Below, piece after piece: positions 58,122-64,000 of a stretch of 64,000 bases of DNA. The translations under genes and the position numbers were made by a program. The stretch lies in contig NZ_CP051240.1 in NCBI RefSeq assembly GCF_017794965.1, positions 3,534,001 through 3,598,000 on the forward strand, read 5' to 3'. Each line of letters starts with the position of its first letter. Position 1 is the first letter of the stretch. Source of the stretch: Alcanivorax sp. (lineage in GTDB: Bacteria > Pseudomonadota > Gammaproteobacteria > Pseudomonadales > Alcanivoracaceae). The notes below the pieces were generated by a model. It did not search any database, was not told the DNA's origin, and worked only from the letters and a program-made list of their open reading frames with translations.

Positions 58122-60138
58122 AACGCTTTATCTGTTAATCGCCCTGCCTGGCGCGGCTATCGCGCTTACTCCCATGGATGATGCCGGTTTGTCCCAGGTG
58201 AATGGTCGCGATGGTATCACCGTCAATCTCACCAGTTCGACAGGCATGTCCGCGCAGGAAATGACCTGGGAGACGGATGCCGGGACGGCTCAGCAGGCAT
58301 TGACCCAACTCACTAATGTAACCCTGGAAGGGAACGGTACCGATCTGTCAGCCAATCTGGTGATGGATGTGGGACATGATGGCACTGACCCCATGTTGTC
58401 AATGCAGTACCAGTGGGGGCCAAGCCGTTTCGTGATGGGAGGCATGCAGGTCACCACGCCCACCAATGTGTCCCCCTCTATGGGGCAGGCCGCCTTCTAT
58501 TCTCAGGGGGCTCTCAACTATGCCAATCGCGGTATCTTTGATAACGACGGTAACAAGGCACGCCTGGATTTCGATCTCACCGGGGACTGGGTGTATCGAC
58601 AGGGTAACCCTGGCAATGCGGAAATGAGTTTTGGCAATCTGGAGTTTACCAACCGTTTCACCACCGGGGCCGCCAATGGTCACACCGCGGGGGTGGGCAC
58701 CGTGGCTATCGACAGTAACGGTATCAAGGTGGCCTCGGACTTTACCGAATCCATTCTCCAGTTTGATCTGATGTACAACGATAACCCGGCAACCAGTTTC
58801 GAGACTGCGTTGCGTGGCCCGTCTGACATGACGGGCCGTGTACCCATGATGCATGCCGGCTGGATCGGGGGGCTCACTGACACCCTGGTGCGGGTCGATC
58901 CCGGCGGGGTTGGGGTGAATGCACTCACTCCACGGACCCAGGGGCTGAATGTGCTGACCCAATGGGGCTTCGACAGTGACTTTATTCTCAACCTGGGCCA
59001 TGCCGGTGGCAATGACACCCAGCTGCAGTTCCGTGACTGGCGACACCTGGGAACGGGTAGCGGGCCCATGTTGAAAATGAACCTGGCACTGGATGTGCTC
59101 CAGGACGATGCCGGTACTGGCGGGTTGTGCTTCGGCGTAACGGGTTTGACCTGTGGCGCCTCCGATTTTTATGACACCCGTGCGGATGATGGCCAATCTG
59201 CGTTTGCCATCCTGGTGCGGGATAGCTATCTGCGTGCCTACAGCGAGAGTATCGCCGTGGACAGCCTGGCCAATGTGGACAGCGCTACGGCCTACGACTG
59301 GAGCGTGATCCTCACCATGGGCCTGCTGGAGTCAGACATTCTCGTGTATCCCGGTGGTCCTTTTATGGAACCAGAAGGCTTGCGGCTGGATGCGGCGGTG
59401 ATGGTGCAGTCACCGGGTTATTGGGCGGCGGCCACCAGCAGTGATGCCACCACCCGTGACAATGCCGCTGCCGGCTGGGCCAGCAATTCCCATTTTCTGT
59501 TTGCCGATATCGGTGCGGATGTGGCGATTGGCTTGATGAACGTGGATGTGCTGTGGAATGCGGACGACTTCTACTTTCTGTTGGGGCAAACCGATCCCAC
59601 CTTTCCGGGCCTGCGATCTGGCATGATGTTGGGCACCAATGTGCTTTCCCGCTACCAGGTGCGCGGCTTGCTGGGGGCAGGCAGTCCGTCGAATCTGGGC
59701 AGTAATATTGCCAAGATTGCGCTGTGGGATCTTAACCTGTCTGCCAACCAATTCCGCTTTGTGCTCTATCCCACCATTGCGGAAGGTTCAGAAGCCCTGG
59801 GCTTTGATGCTTTCATGAATCTGGACGGTTCATCCCACTTCACCCTCGCGGAAGTGTCCAGCCCGCAGTCAGCCTTCCAGCTCTACAACGTGACCGGGAG
59901 TCTGGGCTGGGGTAACGGCAGTATCACGGTGCGATCCGAGAATGAAACCGCCGACAATCTGCCCAGTCTGACCATTGCCAATGAATTGTATATTGGTCAG
60001 AGCGCTGATTTTGGACAGGGGGCGCCGGATCACCTGGATCCGCTGATTGGCAGCCTTGGGTTCGGGGATCAGAATTATGGTCAGATCGCCATGCCGGGAG
60101 GGGTATGGCACAGCGAGATCATTGCCAAAGTTCCGTGA
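58111..60138 (+). CDS. Large exported protein with post-signal VNG motif
   Basis: A 675-residue exported protein. Signal peptide MASKTLYLLIALPGAAIA, then LTPMDDAGLSQVNGRDGITVNLTSSTGMSAQEMTWETD. This opening (xPMDDxxLxxVxGxDGI) is like the DUF6160-type proteins of Pseudomonas and Alcanivorax; that link is by memory of the pattern. The body is Gly/Asp/Asn-rich and beta-like (GKLDF/GNLEF-type strands, MNLALDVLQDDAG, WNADDFYFLLGQTD), suggesting an outer-membrane or surface protein. It is the last gene of the four-gene operon and is followed by a strong hairpin. Confidence 0.72.
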   Translation: MASKTLYLLIALPGAAIALTPMDDAGLSQVNGRDGITVNLTSSTGMSAQEMTWETDAGTAQQALTQLTNVTLEGNGTDLSANLVMDVGHDGTDPMLSMQYQWGPSRFVMGGMQVTTPTNVSPSMGQAAFYSQGALNYANRGIFDNDGNKARLDFDLTGDWVYRQGNPGNAEMSFGNLEFTNRFTTGAANGHTAGVGTVAIDSNGIKVASDFTESILQFDLMYNDNPATSFETALRGPSDMTGRVPMMHAGWIGGLTDTLVRVDPGGVGVNALTPRTQGLNVLTQWGFDSDFILNLGHAGGNDTQLQFRDWRHLGTGSGPMLKMNLALDVLQDDAGTGGLCFGVTGLTCGASDFYDTRADDGQSAFAILVRDSYLRAYSESIAVDSLANVDSATAYDWSVILTMGLLESDILVYPGGPFMEPEGLRLDAAVMVQSPGYWAAATSSDATTRDNAAAGWASNSHFLFADIGADVAIGLMNVDVLWNADDFYFLLGQTDPTFPGLRSGMMLGTNVLSRYQVRGLLGAGSPSNLGSNIAKIALWDLNLSANQFRFVLYPTIAEGSEALGFDAFMNLDGSSHFTLAEVSSPQSAFQLYNVTGSLGWGNGSITVRSENETADNLPSLTIANELYIGQSADFGQGAPDHLDPLIGSLGFGDQNYGQIAMPGGVWHSEIIAKVP

Positions 60139-60159
60139 TGATTCCTGCACAGTAGCACG

Positions 60160-60187
60160 CCTGTTTCCGGCCAAGGCCGGAAACAGG
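60160..60187. terminator. Perfect hairpin after the exported-protein operon
   Basis: CCTGTTTCCGGCC-AA-GGCCGGAAACAGG, a 13-bp stem with a two-base gap, 22 nt after the stop. No long T-run follows, so termination by this alone is uncertain. Confidence 0.6.
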
Positions 60188-60208
60188 TAAAGCTGCTACG
60201 AGGCGGTT

Positions 60209-60760
60209 TTATGCCTCATTCCATGCGAATTTCTTGAAGGGCTCATCAACCGGCGTGTTGGCCAGGTGGTTGGTGTAATTGCTCATCACCTTCTGCGCCA
60301 GGCCGAGAATGATCTCGAGGATATGGCGTTTCTCATAGCCTGCCTGAAGAAAGGCGTCTACCGCCGCCTGGTTGACCTCACCCCGCTCCCTAACCACAGA
60401 AAGAGTAAAGTCACGCAGTGCTTCCAGTTTGTCGGTTGGCAGAGGTGTTTTGTCACGCAACGCATTGGTGATGTTGTCATCTACCTTCATGGATTTGGCG
60501 ATCCCGGTATGGGCAGGAACACAGTAGTGGCAGGCATGTTCCACATTGATGGTCTGCCACACCACAGTAATTTCCTCATCGGTAAAACTGGTTTCAAGAA
60601 ACAGGGAATGCAGTTTCTGATAGCCCTCCAACAATCCCGGCGCTTCCGCCATGACCGCATGCAGGTTCGGGATCATGCCAAAACTTTGCTGTGAAGCCTT
60701 CAGAAGGGAATGGCTGGCGTCAGGGGCAGTGTCTTCGGTATGCAATTGAAAGTCTGTCAT
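60209..60760 (-). CDS. AhpD-like carboxymuconolactone decarboxylase-family protein
   Basis: A 183-residue all-helical CMD/AhpD-type protein. The redox-active motif is in NVEHACHYCVPAHTGIAKSM (CxxC...H, about 76-90). Flanking family segments are FLETSFTDEEITVVWQTI and LEIILGLAQKVMSNYTNHLANTPVDEPF. Such proteins act as peroxidases or disulphide reductases against oxidative or organic stress. It is divergent from a TetR gene with two palindromes between, so it is probably the regulated target. Confidence 0.88.
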   Translation of the reverse strand: MTDFQLHTEDTAPDASHSLLKASQQSFGMIPNLHAVMAEAPGLLEGYQKLHSLFLETSFTDEEITVVWQTINVEHACHYCVPAHTGIAKSMKVDDNITNALRDKTPLPTDKLEALRDFTLSVVRERGEVNQAAVDAFLQAGYEKRHILEIILGLAQKVMSNYTNHLANTPVDEPFKKFAWNEA

Positions 60761-60789
60761 GGGGGAGACTCCTCAGTGAAGAAAAGTTT

Positions 60790-60869
60790 TTGAGCGATTG
60801 CTCAATATTGGGAGAACCCTAACATCTCTGTGTGCAATCTCAACCTTTTTTTGAGTGAATACTCAAAAA
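60790..60869. promoter_or_regulatory. Twin TetR-type operators between divergent genes
   Basis: TTGAGC-GATT-GCTCAA at 60790-60805 and TTTTTGAGT-GAAT-ACTCAAAAA at 60848-60869. Both follow TTGAGY-GAWT-RCTCAA. The second overlaps a promoter for the TetR gene (TTGAGT 60851-60856, 18 bases, TAAAAT 60875-60880). The first lies near the AhpD-like start. Confidence 0.75.
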
Positions 60870-60924
60870 TGGAGTAAAATACCCGCAATCGCATATCACC
60901 GGGTTACCTGAGGAGGGAAAGGCG

Positions 60925-61527
60925 TTGCCAAGACCGATGCGCTACGACCGACAGGAGTGTCTGGAAAAAGCCATGGCTCTGTTCTGGGAGAGGGGCTATC
61001 ACGCTACTTCCATGAAAGACCTGGAGCTGGTGCTTGATATGCGCCCAGGTAGCATCTATGCCGCTTTTGGGAGTAAGGAAGCGCTCTATGGTGAGGCATT
61101 GTCACTGTATGCCAGTGGCATGGCCGGTGAGTTTTCCCGCCGGGTTTCATCGGAAAACGGTGTAATCGACGGGCTGGCAAGCTATGTCAGAGAGATGGGC
61201 AAGCTGAACCGTGACAAGCTGCCTTCATGTGCCTGCATGCTGGTGAAAGGCCTGCTGGAAACCGGGGAAAGCGATACCCTGCAACAGCAAATCGAGGATA
61301 GCCTGGCAGGGATGGAAGGACTGTTCCGGCAGGCGTTTCAGCAAGCGCTGGAAGGCAAGGAATTGGCGCGCGGTGGTGGCGAACGCTATCAGCCGGAGCG
61401 TTTGGCGCGATGGCTGCAATGTTCCATTATGGGCCTGCGTGCCTATGCGCAACGCTCAGGCGATCGTCGGGCGCTACAGGCATTGGCGGATGATCTGGCC
61501 GATGATGTGGTGAGGCTGAAAGCCTGA
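60925..61527 (+). CDS. TetR-family transcriptional regulator
   Basis: A 200-residue regulator. HTH: RQECLEKAMALFWERGYHATSMKDLELVLDMRPGSIYAAFGSKEALY (about 9-55). The C-terminal domain includes CACMLVKGLLETGESD and RLARWLQCSIMGLRAYAQRSGDRRALQALADDL, typical of the AcrR-like group with TetR_C_16-type ligand domains. The TTG at 60925 has AGGAGG upstream; ATG at 60937 is an alternative. It is likely autorepressed and controls the divergent AhpD-like gene. Confidence 0.9.
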   Translation: MPRPMRYDRQECLEKAMALFWERGYHATSMKDLELVLDMRPGSIYAAFGSKEALYGEALSLYASGMAGEFSRRVSSENGVIDGLASYVREMGKLNRDKLPSCACMLVKGLLETGESDTLQQQIEDSLAGMEGLFRQAFQQALEGKELARGGGERYQPERLARWLQCSIMGLRAYAQRSGDRRALQALADDLADDVVRLKA

Positions 61528-61566
61528 CCCGTCATCAGCGGGTCAGGACAGATTCTGGTGCTGGCC

Positions 61567-62307
61567 CTAGAACGCTACCGCAACACCCAGGCCCGCTTCG
61601 TTATCCACACTGTCTGAATCCAGCGCGCCGCGTCCGTAGAGGTCGAACTGAATTTGGGGTGTCATCATCCAGGTCACTCCCCCACCGGCGCGGTTGTTGT
61701 CATCGCCGTCGTCCTGGTTCTGGGTGAAGCCGGCATCCAGAAACACGGCCCACTGATCATTGAGCCGGGCATGCCAGGAGGGCACCACGGTGGTGGTGGA
61801 TTCACTGCCGTCATCTTCGAAGCGCACACTGAGTTGTAGCTGGTGTCGATCATCCAGCCACCAGCCACCACTGATGGCGGCAAAGCTGCCATCCTCTTCT
61901 TCCTTGAAACTGTCGCTGGAGGTATCCATCAGCATGCCGGCCAGCAGGGCAGCGCGAAAGACCTCACCCCGATACAGGGCAAACTTGGCGCCAATGGAGC
62001 TGTCGCCCAGCCCGTCCAGATCGCCATTGTCGTTTTCGGATTTGAACTTCTGATAGCGATAGGCGTTGATGCCCACCTGAATTTCCATGTGGCTGATGAC
62101 CTGCATACGCAGCAGGGTATTGAAATCCAGGGTGGTGATTTCCGGGCTTGCGCGCTGGTCCAGTGTGGCATCAGGCAGCCCCTGCTCAAGCACGATCCGG
62201 TGCTTGTCCAGGGTATCCGGGTTAAGGCCAAGGCCTCCACGTTCAAAGGGAGGGGCGGCCATTGCCATAGCGGGCAGGCATAGCAGGGCAACAATCCATC
62301 GTTGCAT
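61567..62307 (-). CDS. Putative outer-membrane protein
   Basis: A 246-residue exported protein. Signal peptide MQRWIVALLCLPAMAMAA, then amphipathic beta strands (FNTLLRMQVISHMEIQVGINAYRY, DSSIGAKFALYRGEVFRAALLAGML, HQLQLSVRFEDDGSES, DQWAVFLDAGFTQNQDD). It ends AGLGVAVAF with terminal Phe. The layout resembles the MetA/phenol-pathway transporter family (DUF3187 or related), but this is tentative. The start at 62307 has GGAGTG upstream; an in-frame start at 62349 would add 14 residues. Confidence 0.65.
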   Translation of the reverse strand: MQRWIVALLCLPAMAMAAPPFERGGLGLNPDTLDKHRIVLEQGLPDATLDQRASPEITTLDFNTLLRMQVISHMEIQVGINAYRYQKFKSENDNGDLDGLGDSSIGAKFALYRGEVFRAALLAGMLMDTSSDSFKEEEDGSFAAISGGWWLDDRHQLQLSVRFEDDGSESTTTVVPSWHARLNDQWAVFLDAGFTQNQDDGDDNNRAGGGVTWMMTPQIQFDLYGRGALDSDSVDNEAGLGVAVAF

Positions 62308-62573
62308 GAGGTCTTCACTCCTGAAGAAAAGAGGTTGCTGTGTGGACATGAAAATAAACCGTTACACCCTAGCCGAGAGAACCGGAATCAGCCATTAACC
62401 AAAAGGATTAAGGTAGGTTGCCCTTGCCTCACCCATTTCCTGTAGCAGCGCCGCTGGGTAGAGAAATTGAATTATCTTCACTTTTCCCTGTCATGCTAAC
62501 GCCATATCTACATATTCCTTGCATAATGGCGGTCTAGACTCACTGGGCTGACGATCACGAGACGGAGAATTCA

Positions 62574-63689
62574 ATGGGGCGGATCATTACGGTGGGAGCG
62601 TTGCTGGTCGCGATGGTGGCTGCAGCCTGGTGGATGCTGACACCGCAGCAGGCGCAACGCGGACAGCGTCCACCCACTGCCGTTAACCTGGCGCCCAGCA
62701 TTGAACGGGATCTGGTGGATCAGGTGGAAGCGGTGGGCACCTCCCGGGCCGCCCAGGCCGTCGTGGTATTGGCGGAAGTGCCCGGCCGGGTGGCCGAAAT
62801 CCACTTCCAGCAAGGGCAGCAAGTCAAACGTGGCCAGCTGCTGGTGTCACTGGATGATCGCAATGCCCGCGCGACGCTGGCACGCAGTGAAGCCGAGTTC
62901 CAGCGGGCCCAGGATGATTTTCGCCGGGGCCAGCAACTGGTGGAACGGCGTGCCATCTCTGAATCCGAAGTGGATACCTTTCGCACCGCTCTGGATTCGG
63001 CCCGCGCCGATCGTGATGCGGCCAGGGCCAATCTGAATGATCACAGCATCCGCGCGCCGTTCGCCGGGGTCGTCGGCCTGCGTCAGGTGGATGGCGGCGC
63101 CTACCTGCAGACCGGTGATGCCATTACCACCCTGGATAATCTGGGCCATATCGAAGTGGACTTTCAGGTGCCAGAACGCTATCTGGCAAGGTTGTCTGTG
63201 GGGCAGTCGGTGTCAGCCAGCAATGATGCGTTCCCGGATACGGCGTTTCAGGGGGCGATTACGCATCTGGACTCACGGGTGAACAGCAATAGCCGCAGCC
63301 TCACCGCGCGGGCCCGGCTCAACAACCCCGGTGATCGCATGTTACCCGGGCAGTTTTTGCGGATCACCGTGCAACTGGCGCAGCGGGCGGCCTTGCTGGT
63401 CCCGGAGCAAGCCATCATTACCCAGGGCGCACAGAGCTATGTGTTCACTGTGGACGCGCAACAGCAGGCGGTTCGCCATCCGGTGACCCTGGGGGGGCGC
63501 CGGGATGGCTGGGTGGAAATCACCAGTGGTCTGACCGGCCAGCCCGATGTGATCGTCAACGGGCACAGCCGCTTGGGTAGCGGCCAGCCGGTGAACGTGA
63601 TCGATAATCCCGATGCCCTGCTGCCGGGGCAGCGGGCCCTGCTGGAACACACACCGGATCCGGCCAACGGCCCGGGGGCAGCGGCATGA
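62574..63689 (+). CDS. RND efflux periplasmic adaptor (membrane fusion protein)
   Basis: A 371-residue adaptor. N-terminal anchor (IITVGALLVAMVAAAWWML). Biotinyl-lipoyl halves at about 60-95 (VVVLAEVPGRVAEIHFQQGQQVKRGQLLVSLDD) and 155-185 (SIRAPFAGVVGLRQVDGGAYLQTGDAITTLDN) flank a helical hairpin (about 98-150). A beta barrel follows (IEVDFQVPERYLARLSVGQSV). It links the RND pump to an outer-membrane channel. GGAGA precedes the ATG. It overlaps the pump gene by four bases (ATGA). Confidence 0.94.
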   Translation: MGRIITVGALLVAMVAAAWWMLTPQQAQRGQRPPTAVNLAPSIERDLVDQVEAVGTSRAAQAVVVLAEVPGRVAEIHFQQGQQVKRGQLLVSLDDRNARATLARSEAEFQRAQDDFRRGQQLVERRAISESEVDTFRTALDSARADRDAARANLNDHSIRAPFAGVVGLRQVDGGAYLQTGDAITTLDNLGHIEVDFQVPERYLARLSVGQSVSASNDAFPDTAFQGAITHLDSRVNSNSRSLTARARLNNPGDRMLPGQFLRITVQLAQRAALLVPEQAIITQGAQSYVFTVDAQQQAVRHPVTLGGRRDGWVEITSGLTGQPDVIVNGHSRLGSGQPVNVIDNPDALLPGQRALLEHTPDPANGPGAAA

Positions 63690-64000
63690 TCCTGTCGGAT
63701 GTGTCCATCAAGCGGCCAGTATTTGCCACGGTGATCAGCCTGTTGATCGTGGTGTTCGGCATCAGTGCGCTGATGAAGCTGCCCATCCGTGAATACCCGG
63801 ATATCGACCCGCCGGAAGTGTCGGTGCGGGTGGACTATGCGGGTGCGGCACCGGAAGTGATCGATACCCAGATTGTTCAGGTGATCGAAGGGGCCATTGC
63901 CGGGGTGGAAGGGGTGCGCAAGATCGAATCGCGCAGTCGTCTGGGCTCGGCGCGTACCACAGCAGAATTCGATCTGGACCGGGATGTGGATATTGCTGCC
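63686..64000 (+). CDS. RND efflux permease, N-terminal part (cut by window end)
   Basis: The first 105 residues of an inner-membrane proton-driven efflux pump: MILSDVSIKRPVFATVISLL, then IVVFGISALMKLPIREYPDIDPPEVSVRVDYAGAAPEVIDTQI and EGVRKIESRSRLGSARTTAEFDLDRDVDIAA. IKRPVFATVISLLIV is the first membrane helix of the HAE1 family. The gene runs past base 64000. Substrate is unknown. Confidence 0.93.
   Translation, partial: MILSDVSIKRPVFATVISLLIVVFGISALMKLPIREYPDIDPPEVSVRVDYAGAAPEVIDTQIVQVIEGAIAGVEGVRKIESRSRLGSARTTAEFDLDRDVDIAA

Noticed and set aside
58399..59196. A 265-residue minus-strand frame inside the large exported protein gene
   Set aside because: The plus-strand product has a signal peptide and the shared motif; the antisense protein has no recognisable features.

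Overview
The window looks like the chromosomal replication-origin neighbourhood of a marine gammaproteobacterium close to Alcanivorax. This is inferred from the gene order dnaA-dnaN-recF-gyrB on one strand, rpmH-rnpA-yidC-mnmE on the other, Pseudomonas/Oceanospirillales-type parS sites, and moderately high GC with strong C/G third-position use. The species assignment is inference; no rRNA gene is present.

Layout. 0-10 kb: the tail of an IS110-type transposase, an outer-membrane protein, an LpoB/YcfL/COG3014 lipoprotein cluster that may assist peptidoglycan synthesis, then serA divergent from a D-2-hydroxyglutarate dehydrogenase and an FAH-family hydrolase (a serine synthesis/2-HG recycling pair). 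10.2-13 kb: a small accessory island with higBA, a truncated Fic gene, hipBA and another short remnant. 13-21 kb: an apparent co-directional run from a FecA-like TonB receptor and a PepSY protein through an acyltransferase, a START-like protein, an unknown exported protein and an ankyrin protein. 21-37 kb: housekeeping and stress genes (prpD, arfB, an SPFH protein, cytochrome b561, DUF445, an MFS-acyltransferase fusion, TetR, PspA, YiaA/B, tag), separated by a striking family of about 150-bp inverted-repeat elements. 37-54 kb: glyQS, gmhB, plsC-like, an H-NS-like gene, gyrB, recF, dnaN, dnaA, oriC, rpmH, rnpA, yidC, mnmE. 54-60 kb: four consecutive exported-protein genes that share a short motif right after the signal peptide; the first carries a frameshift. 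60-64 kb: an AhpD-like protein divergent from a TetR regulator, an outer-membrane protein, and the start of an RND efflux operon cut by the window end.

The most unusual signal is not a gene. Intergenic DNA carries short arrays of 7-bp units (GYNNNAA-like: GCTTCAA, GTTGAAA, GCATCAG types). They occur as paired inverted arms of elements 146-163 bp long with a GC-rich central hairpin, or as single arrays. At least fifteen arrays begin within about 10 nt of a stop codon, often directly before a terminator. A 13-unit tandem heptamer array lies upstream of the H-NS-like gene. Two exact 16-bp parS palindromes lie inside recF, and DnaA-box-like sequences occur both in the dnaA-rpmH gap and, unexpectedly, between recF and dnaN.
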